64,000 nt of DNA from Iris pallida (taxonomy: Eukaryota > Streptophyta > Magnoliopsida > Asparagales > Iridaceae), in contig JANAVB010009599.1 of the NCBI GenBank assembly GCA_029216955.1, forward strand, positions 6,128,658 through 6,192,657. The letters run 5' to 3'. Below, piece by piece: positions 1 through 9,671 of this stretch. The notes beneath the pieces were generated by a model. That model was not told the DNA's origin. It saw only the letters and a program-made list of their open reading frames with translations, and did not search any database. The first letter of the stretch is position 1. Every line of letters starts with the position of its first letter. Position numbers and translations under genes: made by a program.

Positions 1-834
1 GAATGAATCTTGGCTTGTGTTCTGAGCCATCCGTTCTGATCAAGCATCTTCCTTCTCCTCTCCTCCACCATGGCTCTGAACCAATCTGCTCCTCCCTACT
101 TTCCTTCTTTTTATTTGACTCTCTGAGCCACATATGACATCCAGCTCAAGTGTAGAGTCGGAGGAGAAGAAGTGGGCAGGAAGAGGAGGGGGAAGCAGCA
201 CAGCCAGCGGCATGACCCGGAGGAAGTACAGAGGTTTTCTTCAACAGCCGTAGGAGAACTATAAGGATATATCTTTTCACAATATATCACCTTGTCAAAG
301 ACCCTTAATGTGACAACCATGTTACCGCGGTGTCGGAAGACTAACATGTCATAATTTTCTAAGCCGTGTGTTTTGACATAATCCTCCAAACTCTTTCCTG
401 CTATGTAATAATGCAAGATTACTACATAGGAGGAAAGAGTTGGAAAGATTATGTCAAAACACACGGCTTAGAAAACTTATGACATGTTAGTCTTCCGATA
501 CCGCGGTAACATGATATTCACATGAAGGGTCTATGACAAGATGACATGTTGTGAAAAGATATATCCTTATAGCTCTCCTACGGCTGTTGAAGAAAACCTC
601 TGTACTTCCTCCGGGTCATGCCGTCGGCTTTGCTGCTTCCCCCCTCCTCTTCCTGCCCACTTCTTCTCCCCCGACTCTACACTTGAGCTGGATGTCATAT
701 GTGGCTCAGAGAGTCAAATAAAAAGAAGGGAAGTAGGGAGGAGCAGATTGGTTCAGAGCTATGGTGGAGGAGAGGAGAATGAAGATGCTTGATCAGAACG
801 GATGGCTCAGAACACAAGCCAAGATTCATTTTAG
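1..834. repeat. Long inverted repeat 1 (hairpin, ~410 bp arms)
   Basis: Positions 1-409 and about 423-832 are reverse complements of each other with few mismatches, separated by roughly a dozen bases around 410-422. The arms end in a 'ggatggctcagaacacaa' motif that also opens each direct-repeat copy downstream. A transcript across it would form a near-perfect ~400-bp double-stranded RNA. Short open frames run through the arms, but no protein family is recognisable. The left arm begins at the window edge, so it may extend further. Confidence 0.9.
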
Positions 835-1190
835 CATACATTAGTGTGAATCATCTATGTTCTGTACATATGGTGTAGTGTATGTTCTTATCGTATCTAG
901 TATCTGAAGAACGTAATAGAATCAAGATGAACTCACTAATGTAATACTAAGGGATCATCTACTACTATATAAGATATAGTGATAGGTTGTCGTATCATCA
1001 TTGCCGAGGGATGAGGGTCAGAGGACAGGCAACTTTATCTACGGCTACATAGTTTCTACCTCGCCAGTCGAATGGCTGCAGGGACTATGTCCTGATCACC
1101 ATGTCGTACCGTAGACTAATGCAAATGGAGCTGAAAATATTCGTCACTAACCGGTCACTAGTCCGTCGGTAACTGAGAATTTTTTTTAAA
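797..1190. repeat. ~340 bp direct repeat, copy A
   Basis: First of four near-identical copies (others at 1421, 3009 and 3468). Each starts with the 'ggatggctcagaacacaa' motif, runs through 'agcatacattagtgtgaatc' and ends near 'accgtagactaatgcaaatgg'. Copies A and D continue into a short tail with 'cgtcgctaac'-type motifs resembling CACTA subterminal repeats. No coding potential is visible. Confidence 0.85.
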
Positions 1191-1420
1191 AAAATTGCAG
1201 CACTTTTCCTGTTCACAATAATATGCATAAACCAAACCAATATATAATGCACACCAATTATCCAAGAATCACATAGACCAAATATGCACATACGAATTTA
1301 ATGTACGCCAATTATCCAAGAATCATATAGACCAAACCAAATTAATATAAAATAGACATCAATTATCCTGAAGAGTAACCTAATATCCGTCGTTATAATT
1401 CGATTTGTCTTCAAGTGTGA

Positions 1421-1762
1421 GAACGGATGGCTCAGAACACAACCCAAGATTTATTCTAGCATACATTAGTGTGAATCATCTATGTTCTGTACATATGGTG
1501 TAGTATATATTCCTATCGTATCTAGTATCTGAAGAATGTAACAGAATCAAGATGAACTCACATAATGTAATACTAAGACATCATCTACTACTATATAAGA
1601 TATAGTGATAGGTTGTCGTATCATCATTGCCGAGGGATGAGGGTCTGAGGACAGTCAACTTTATCTACGGATACATAGTTTCTGCCTCACCAGTCGAATG
1701 GCTGCAGGGACTATGTCCTGATCACCATATCGTATCGTAGATTAATGCAAATGGAGCTGGAG
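1421..1762. repeat. ~340 bp direct repeat, copy B
   Basis: Second copy of the repeat first seen at 797, with scattered substitutions. It is followed at 1801 by a lone copy of the opening motif that leads directly into the second hairpin. Confidence 0.85.
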
Positions 1763-1815
1763 CCAAAATACAAAAACCAAAATACAGAATCAAATCCCTG
1801 GGACGGATGGCTCAG

Positions 1816-2466
1816 AACACAACCAACCGGAGAGGATACTCTGAGAGATCCATCTGAGTAGGACCTATACTCTGAGAGATCACCTTTATAAGAATGATAT
1901 CAGTAGTGGGATTGAGTGCTGGAGGGGATATTATCAGAGTATACGTCCTACTCAGATGGGTCTCTCACCGTTATTATTTTTTTCTGACAGCATGGTGGAT
2001 GTGCTCCATCAACAGATTCTTGCTCCGAGCTAAAACTTTGTCCCGGAGCTCAAGTGGACATCCTTGGTGTAGAGCTCGAGTGAGAGGTTCCTGACAGCAT
2101 GGTGGTCTCCTTTGTCAAAGTATCCGTGCTCGTCCCACAACCAATATGGGATGAGCACGGATACTTTGACAAAGGAGACCACCATGCTGTCAGGAACCTC
2201 TCACTAGAGCTCTATACCAAGGATGTCCACTTGAGCTCCGGGGCAAAGTTTTGGCTCGGAGCAAGAATCTGTTGAGGGAGCACATCCACCATGCCGTCAG
2301 AAAAAATTAATAACGGTGAGAGACCCATCTGAGTAGGACGTATACTCTGATAATATCTCCTCCAGCACTCAATCCCACTACTGATATCATTCTTGTAAAT
2401 GTGATCTCTCAGAGTATACGTCATACTCAGATGGATCTCTCAGAGTATTCTCTCTTGTTGGTTGTC
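1816..2466. repeat. Long inverted repeat 2 (hairpin, ~320 bp arms)
   Basis: Positions 1816-2137 and 2147-2466 are near-perfect reverse complements around a nine-base loop at 2138-2146. Both arms contain 'ctctgagagatc' and 'actcagatgg' motifs repeated within the arm. The right arm ends next to a partial piece (2467-2503) of the ~340 bp direct repeat. The sequence is unrelated to hairpin 1, so two separate inverted duplications lie within about 1.6 kb. Confidence 0.9.
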
Positions 2467-2503
2467 GTATCATCATTGCCGAGGGATAAGGGTCGGAGGA
2501 CAG

Positions 2504-2600
2504 TACAAATAGTCTAATACAAAAACAACTCAATATGTAGTCCAATACAAATAGTCTAATACAAAAACAACTCAATACAAATAGTCCAATACAAATAAGT
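2504..2600. repeat. Short AT-rich tandem repeat
   Basis: Variants of 'agtctaatacaaaaacaactc' and 'agtccaatacaaat' alternate at least five times in about 95 bp. It lies just beyond the 3' end of the small minus-strand ORF at 2609-2881. Confidence 0.6.
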
Positions 2601-2608
2601 ACTAATAG

Positions 2609-2881
2609 CTAATGAGAACCATGCTGCTCACGCAAACGCTCAGTGATACGATCACGCAACCACCTCGAAAAAGCGAGATTTTTGGCATGAGGAGAGATGT
2701 CGTCCCTTGCAAGGACTGCTTGAAGAGAACTCCCGGTCTCACTAGCTACCGGTGCTGGATGAATAGAATTCCCGATCTCACTAGCAACCGGTGCCACTTC
2801 CTCCTTAACTGTAGGAGGAGCCACCTTATCATTCTCTGTTTTCCTCAAACGACGTGCCGCTCCTCGGGTCATGGGTGCCAT
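2609..2881 (-). CDS. Small hypothetical ORF (90 aa)
   Basis: A complete ATG-to-stop frame of 90 codons on the minus strand. The product starts MAPMTRGAARRLRKTEND, is basic at both ends, and has an internal duplication of 'PVASE.G.S'. I do not recognise the family. A basic, arginine-rich start is common in transposon-encoded DNA-binding and gag-like proteins, but no zinc knuckle or other motif confirms this. It lies between hairpin 2 and direct-repeat copy C, inside what looks like a non-autonomous transposon, so it may be a captured exon or a chance frame. Confidence 0.3.
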   Translation of the reverse strand: MAPMTRGAARRLRKTENDKVAPPTVKEEVAPVASEIGNSIHPAPVASETGSSLQAVLARDDISPHAKNLAFSRWLRDRITERLREQHGSH

Positions 2882-3008
2882 CTGGTAAGATCGATAGTCA
2901 CAAATAATACAATTGTAACATAAGCAAGCTAACTAAAGGAACCATCATGTAATTTGAGTACATTTTTGAAAGCCGATAAAGTATAAAAAATTCAATTTTT
3001 TGCCAAGT

Positions 3009-3355
3009 GTGAGAACGAATGGCTCAGAACACGACCCAAGATTCATTCAAGCATACATTAGTGTGAATCATCTATGTTCTGTACATATGGTGTAGTATAT
3101 GTTCTTATCGTATCTAGTATCTGAAGAATGTAACAGAATCAAGATGAACTCACATAATGTAATACTAAGACATCATCTACTACTATATAAGATATAGTGA
3201 TAGGTTCTGCCTCGGGATGAGGGTCGGAAGACAGTCAACTTTATCTACGGCTACATAGTTTCTGTCTCGCCAGTCGAATGGCTGCAAGGACTATGTCCTG
3301 ATCACCATGTCGTACCGTAGATTAATGCAAATAGAGCTGGAACTGGAGCCAAAAT
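3009..3355. repeat. ~340 bp direct repeat, copy C
   Basis: Third copy. It lacks about 25 bp of the middle ('gttgtcgtatcatcattgcc' region) that the other copies carry, so it is an internally deleted variant. Confidence 0.85.
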
Positions 3356-3467
3356 ACAGTACTATATCACCATGTCGTACCATTTTACTTTCTCTCTCTC
3401 CCCCCTCCCTTCTGGCGCTCTCACTCACTCCGGCGCTCTCACACTACTAATTCCTATGTGTTTTAAG

Positions 3468-3863
3468 TGTGAGAACGGATGGCTCAGAACACAACCCAAG
3501 ATTCATTCTAGCATACATTAGTGTAAATTATCTATATTCCGTATACATATCGTGTAGTATATGTTCTTATCGTATCTAGTATCTGAAGGACGTAACAGAA
3601 TCAAGATGAACTCACTAATGTAATACTAAGACATCAACTGCTACTATATAAGATATAGTGATAGGTTGTCGTATCATCATTGCAAAGGGATGAGGGTCGG
3701 AGGACAGGCAACTTTATCTACGGCTACATAGTTTCTGCCTCGCCAGTCGAATGGTTGCAGGAACTATGTCCTGATCACCATGTCGTACCGTAGATTAATA
3801 CAATTAATGGAGCTAGAAATATCCGTCGCTAACCGGTAACTAGTCCGTCGCTAACTGAGATTG
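3468..3863. repeat. ~340 bp direct repeat, copy D
   Basis: Fourth copy. Its tail contains 'tccgtcgctaaccgg' and 'tccgtcgctaactgag', matching the tail of copy A and the 'gtcgctaa' motifs near the CACTA-like end at 5411. This links the direct repeats to that transposon end. Confidence 0.85.
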
Positions 3864-4194
3864 TCACATACACATGTATATCACAGCTAGATGTATAGAT
3901 ATATACATCTATACAAAAGCACACAACTGATAGAAATCGTACTGTCCTTGAGACAGTGAACATATACACCATGAATCCAAACTCCATATATATTCACATT
4001 TACTAATCCAAACACCACCAAACTAATGGAATACCCAATATGGATAACACATTATTTAGCCAATATATAAACTCAGATGAATTTGAGAAGCAAAGCCACC
4101 CGCCGCCCCCGACCAAAGCCCGCCACCCCAAGCCCGCTGCCCAGTAGTTCGGTTGCATATATATATGAAGAGTGCTTATGGGTGTACGTCGGTT

Positions 4195-4870
4195 GCAAAT
4201 AGCCCCGACGCACCCGCCCCAAGCCAGCCGCCCAGCCCCCGACGCTGCCGCCCCAAGCCCACCGCCCAGCCCCCGACCCAAGCCAGCCGCCCAGCCTCCG
4301 ACGCCCCAGCCCCAAGCCCGCCTCCCAGACCCCGACGCCCCCGCCCCAAGCCCACCGCCCAGCCCCCGACCCAAGCCAGCCGCCCAGCCCCCGACGCCCC
4401 CGCCCCAAGCCAGCCGCCCAGCCCCCGACGTCGCCGCCCCAAGCCCACCGCCCAGCCCCCGACCCAAGCCAGCCGCCCAGCCCCGACGCCCCAACCCCAA
4501 GCCCGTCTCCCAGTCCCCGACGCCCCCGCCCCAAGCCCACCGCCCAGACCCCGACCCAAGCCAGCCAACCAGCCCCCGACGCCCCCGCCCAGCCCCCGAC
4601 GCCCCAACCCCAAGCCCGCCTCCCAGACCCCGACGCCCCTGTCCAGCCCCCAACGCCCCAACCCCAAGCCCGCCTCCCAGACCCCGACGCCCCTGCCCCA
4701 AGCCCACCGCCCAGACCCCGACCCAAGCCAGCCGCCCAGTCCCCGACGCCCCAGCCACAAGCCCGCCGTCCAGCCCCCGACGCCCCCGCCCCAAGCCCAC
4801 CGCCCAGCCCCCGACCCAAGCCAGCCGCCCAGTCCCGGACTGCCCAGCCCCAAGCGCGCCGCCCAGCCCC
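4195..4870. repeat. GC-rich tandem repeat block
   Basis: About 675 bp of imperfect units built from 'cgcccagcccccgac', 'gcccccgccccaagcccac' and 'ccaagccagc' (roughly 25-34 bp each, in composite order). Composition is extremely C-rich on the plus strand. Because the units lack stops, several plus and minus frames stay open for 240-300 codons, giving Pro/Ala/Arg-rich or Gly/Trp-rich translations. I treat these as low-complexity artefacts. The block is followed by a (GA)n tract at about 4885-5020. Confidence 0.85.
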
Positions 4871-5059
4871 TATACGACACCGCGAGAGAGCGAGAGAGAG
4901 AGAGAGAGGGGGTTGCCTTCAGGAGAGAGAGAGGAGAGGACGTCGACGCCGACGACGACACCGATGCCGATCATCGAAGCCGACACCGGCGAGAGAAAGA
5001 GAGAGAGAGGAGAGAGTGAATTTCGGGGGAATGTGAAAAGTTTCCCCCGCCGTTTTATT

Positions 5060-5411
5060 TAAAGTCTGGTACGTATATATAGCGATGGACTAGCGACTGG
5101 CAAAAACCCGTCGCCCAGCAGTCGCCTTTTTTGATACGTGCCGACTGAATATCCGTCGCTAAGTCGTCGAAGATATGTCCCGCCAATTCTATACACAATT
5201 CCTGCCAAATAATCGACTGCGTAGCGACGACTGTAAATCCATCGCTATAACTCCGACAGTCTAGCGACGGATGTGCGACCTTTCCTCCCCCTAAAATTAA
5301 AATAAAAATGGCAAAGGCGTGTGGTCGGTAATCAGTCGGCGAGCTGCCACGAAGCCGTCGCTAACGCCGACTGAAAAATTCTGTCGCTAAATATTCGTCG
5401 CTAATTTAGTG
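5060..5411. mobile_element. CACTA-like transposon end with subterminal repeats
   Basis: Many short motifs of the type 'tagcgac', 'cgtcgctaa' and 'gccgactg' occur in both orientations, as in CACTA (En/Spm) subterminal regions. The stretch ends 'cgtcgctaatttagtg' at 5411; read inward this is CACTAAATTAGCGACG, a plausible CACTA terminal inverted repeat. The matching end would lie left of the window, so 1-5411 could be part of one non-autonomous element. The assignment rests on motifs only. Confidence 0.5.
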
Positions 5412-6519
5412 TATTTTGGTTGTGTTCTATGATAGATTAAATGACCATTTAATCTTTTCACATGACTGCCCAACATTTTGAACCATAACCCAGCCCTTAC
5501 CTTGTGGATGTAAGTACAAAATGGGTATATTATACAAATAGAACCCGAGGCAACCCATGCATCCCACCACCAGTCTCTTAAAACCATTACTATGTCACTC
5601 GCCACCACCAACTTTCCCCAACAATTTAACCATCCCCCTCCTCAATTTCCCCTTTTCTGAGTATAAAGTACAGATCCCAATGCTTTTAGCGTTAGATTCC
5701 TTCTCGAAGAGAAGAACCTTCAAATTTGATTCATTGTACTCCATGTCCCTAGACTCCATGACCTCCTTGTAACAAGAAAATGGTCGAGAAGGTAACAGAT
5801 AAATTTTTATGCAACTATATTTCAACTTTTCGGCACGATTTTCCGTCAAAAAATATAAGTAAACTATTAAACAAAGCTAGAATACAGATTGATGAGAGGG
5901 CAGTAAGTTGAGAAATCTACACTACAACAATTCTTGTATACCAAAAAAACCATTGAGTTGTCAACACTAAATAACAGATAATGGAAATAGTTCTTTGGCT
6001 TCGATGTTTATCCAATTACCAAATTATTAACAATGACACCCATGAAAAAGCTTTTACACCAAACTTTTGGTTTCAGCTGGATGAATCCATATCTTATTGA
6101 TCCATAATAAGAACAATCGGTATTTCATCCAAAATTTAACCGAGGTACCTGGATATAAAAACTATTCCTATTGCCTAAAAATTAAAGTCACACCAGCAAG
6201 ATGTTTCAAAAGTAAATAAAAACCGGGGAAACTAGAAGCCATAAATATATGCATATTGAAGTGTGGAGTGTTTAGGAGACAAAAGAATTGATCAGCTAAC
6301 TAAACTAATTTATACAACCAAATTCTGACAAGAAAAATGACCAACTTGGTACCTCCATTCATATACTAAGGCGATAAAGAAAGTTGTACTATCAAAGAAT
6401 CAAGCTTATTAGGACATGCTATGAAACTCAGGAAGAAAGTAATTGAATAAAGATAAAGAAAATAAATAATGACCTTTTTTGAGTCGATTTGGTTTTCTAT
6501 CAAGGAGGCCTATTATAAA
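5412..6519. other. AT-rich DNA, no gene recognised
   Basis: No convincing coding sequence. A minus-strand frame at about 5595-5849 (84 codons) has protein-like composition but no recognisable domain, and its neighbours are stop-rich. 'cactacaacaattcttg' at about 5923 resembles a CACTA end but has no visible partner. Confidence 0.5.
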
Positions 6520-7350
6520 AATTATTTACTTACTATAAATTTGGTATAAAGACTGATTGAAGAATTTACAGAGAAAACAACAATGTAAGGTTTCTATCAG
6601 CTAGGAAAGGCCTGTGATGAGGACCCTAAGGAGAAAATGTGGTAGCTTTTAGAGAAGAAACAAGTCTACTATAGAAATATCGAGAACATCAAGGATATGC
6701 ATAATAGAGATACAACTATTGTTCGGAGCCTTCGGACATACGGAGCGTTGTCTCCATATCCAATCATAATGACATACATCATGGATTAGGATTAGATCCT
6801 TGCCTCCTTGCACTACAAGAACAAAAAGTACTAAGCATATTTATGATGATGTTTCATTTATAATTTTCATAATGATGTTACTGTGTAAATTGATGAGATC
6901 AAGAGAGTGAAATCACTAAAACAAAATATTTGATAGAAGTTCTAGAGCCTATAAGACCTAAAAAATAGAATCAATTTGCAAAACAATGTATATAAAGTTT
7001 ATCTTTACTAACATTCAAAAGGAAATGAGGGTAAAGAGATACCTAGAGCTATAATTTTCAATATTCATCTTTCATCGTGATGGCAAGATTGAAAATAATT
7101 TTGTTCATAGAATTAAAGTTGGATAGTTGAAGAGTGTTTTCTGATGTGGAATACGTTCGAGGATGGAAGAAAATTTATCAAACAGATATGAACACGTAGA
7201 TGTTTTATTGGCTGGAAAGGTGGAAAATAAGAAATAATCTTCAAAATTAAGCATAGCTGATAAGAATTCTGAGATGGCTCAGTGGTAATACATTGAAAAA
7301 TATGATAAGATACGGGTATATTGCTAAGTAAGAGATAATTACTATAAAAG
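6520..7350 (+). pseudogene. RTE-type non-LTR retrotransposon relic (reverse transcriptase C-terminal half)
   Basis: No long ORF survives, but reading across frames gives pieces in the expected order for RTE-clade LINE proteins. Near 6610-6720 'EKMW.LLEKKQVYYRNIENIKDM' corresponds to the RT palm region that in RTE reads roughly 'P.EV.W..LE.KGV...YI..IKDMY'. Near 7060-7100 'HRDGKIENNFVHRIK' corresponds to the 'H.DG.I...V.HRI..GW' block. Near 7265-7330 'RILRWLSGNTLKN' corresponds to the late 'EMRMLRW..G.T..D' block. The catalytic Asp-Asp region is lost or unreadable. Stops and frameshifts are numerous, so this is an old copy. The family call rests on my knowledge of the conserved blocks; a translated search would settle it. 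Confidence 0.65.
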
Positions 7351-8172
7351 TAATATAAGGGGTAATTATCTAGATAACATGGACATATGTGCAACTAAGA
7401 ACAATAGATGCACCAATAACCGTAATATTCCATTAAGGAGTTTGTATTACACGCTCTGCCCTAGGTTATCAACTCGCGGATCATATTGTGTACCAATCTG
7501 CTTGAGTATCATATCATGTCTCGTATGATAAATAACTCTAGGAGTTTATATTTATACTTCTAAATACATAAAGGGATATAACTTACTCTGATTTCGCATA
7601 ATTATTTTTATTTGTTTCAACTTTACAGGTCTATCTAATTCCATATCCATAATCGTATACATTACATGACTAAAATAAAAAACCTGATACAACCTATTAG
7701 CATGTATGTATCGTATTGGATCAACTAATATGTAATAAAATGGTAGTATATCATATCGTAAGATACTAAGAGAGTAGGATCAACCCATGTCTTGTTACTG
7801 ATTAATACAATTACTCGCCTTATTAATCTCAACTATATGACCACTTGGCATTATGTCAGAAAGCACGATGGTCAATGCATAGTGCTTTGTATATAGTTGA
7901 AGTACTTGCCCCTAACAATCTCAATTATGAGACCGCTTGGAATATTTCAATAATCAACATTAGATAATTGTATTAAATACTTGACTACTCCGTAATTAGT
8001 TCTATTTTAGAACACAGCTAGTTAGGAGTAAGGGTACATCATTAAAGTAGTTGCTATAATCAGCGTAGACACAAAATTTGCACTGAGGCAGTAAAAAAGG
8101 ATATGGTATTTGTTAATGTCATAGGAAAATGGCCGTTAATTGAGCACAATGAATAAAAGGATCATGTAGGAT
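7351..8172. other. AT-rich DNA, no gene recognised
   Basis: Stop-dense in all frames. Fragments such as 'atgataaataactctagg' and 'gaccacttggcat' give no recognisable family. The first part may be the decayed 3' end of the RTE relic. Confidence 0.5.
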
Positions 8173-8394
8173 GTGTTTGACTGAGCTTTTTTCCATGGAA
8201 AATATTTTCATCACAAATTTTCTACCAATCATAGTGTTTGATAGCCTATACTTTCTATGGAATTATTTTCCAAAAAACTATTATTTTACATATTTTTTTC
8301 TAAAATGGTGGAAAATAAAACTGGTCCAACCCATAGGAATTTATTTTCCATGGAAATTAACTATTTTTTGTGGAATATAATAACGATCAAACAC
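8173..8394. mobile_element. Candidate MITE with GTGTTTGA/TCAAACAC ends
   Basis: A 222-bp AT-rich segment begins GTGTTTGA (8173-8180) and ends TCAAACAC (8387-8394). Several internal 'ccatggaaa'/'tttccatgg' motifs are mirrored. No coding capacity. No clear target-site duplication was found, so this is only a candidate. Confidence 0.4.
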
Positions 8395-9666
8395 TCACGT
8401 AGCTGAATTTAAAATTTTAGGAAGAAGGCGCCGATGTTGTTTCATGATATCCACTCTAAACGACTCTCCATTTAAGCATAATTTGCAATATCGGCCTTTT
8501 CTGATACGGTTTGGCATATCCAGATGTGATACCTACCGCTATCGATACTGACCGATACCAATGTTAGTCGTCTCTTTTCTGGTCAATGCGGTAGAAAAAA
8601 TTGAATGTAAAAAGCCTAATCAACAAGGGCGTAAAAGTATAGTAAAGTTGTAAAAGCATGTAAATAATGAATATTTATTTATCGTAAGTAAACCAAAGGG
8701 TGAGTATTATTTTATTCAATTTCAAAACTAATAAGAAACCACATATAAAATACTTAAAATTATGCCTAAATGTATAAAATATTTTTTCTGGACTTGTAAT
8801 AATTTATAAATAATTATTTGTTTTTCGATACCAAAAAAATTCGATACTCTGATTTGAAATTTATGATACCATCAATCTCGATACTCATAGAAAGGGGCCG
8901 ATTTCGATCGCGATACTGCGAACCTTGCTTTTTAAGGACACATTGTTGCAAAGTGGTTAAGAACAATCTATTATAGTATTATTATTTTATAGGAAGATAT
9001 ATCCAACATGAATCTGACATTGAAAACTGATATATACATATATATGGACCCCACAATTCGGTCCATACATCATGTCATATTAGGTTGTGGTGTCCTGGTG
9101 TCTTTACAAGAGAGCATTTCTTATGTGTTGCTACTTTCCTGTTCACTAGCTTAAGTCATTGACATTTGCAAAGAAAGATCAATAATTCAAGAACCCATAA
9201 CTTTCATTAAGACAAGTGTCATTTTTCAGCTAATAACATAAATGTACACTAATTGACTTTATGCAAAGTATCTTCCATATGAGTTTCCAAATGACTTCAC
9301 ACACAGACTAGGCAAATTTGGTATAATAACAACATAAAATTTATATAAGCCCTACCGTTCAATATTCCACGAATATCTCAACCATAAATATGACAATGTT
9401 TCATAAATCATAAAATGCACAATATGTCAATAACATAAATAAACAGACAAGAAAAATAAATAATCCTAACCAAAAGAAATAAATCTAACTTGAAAATAAC
9501 CAACAAATGGTTTAAATCCATAAAAATGTACTTACTCCAACTGCAGTACCAATCTAACCCATAAGAAAAAACATAACTTCAGAATTTTGTTTACAAAAGC
9601 TATAAGAGCGCTAATTTTCTTTAGAAATAGCCTTTCAGAACAATATAAATTAATTCAAGTGTACGA
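8395..9666. other. AT-rich DNA, no gene recognised
   Basis: No ORF of note and no recognised repeat family. It forms the left flank of the complete gypsy element that starts at 9672. Confidence 0.5.
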
Positions 9667-9671
9667 CTCTG

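Noticed and set aside
4003..5062. Five overlapping ORFs of 250-300 codons on both strands, Pro-rich or Gly/Trp-rich
   Set aside because: They read one GC-rich tandem repeat in different frames; no domain, no leader and no conserved start.
6815..6830. 'cactacaagaac' as a CACTA terminus
   Set aside because: No subterminal repeats or partner end nearby, and it lies inside the RTE relic.
7266..7290. 'gagatggctcagtggtaata' as a tRNA gene start
   Set aside because: No cloverleaf or B-box at the right distance; it fits the RTE C-terminal block.
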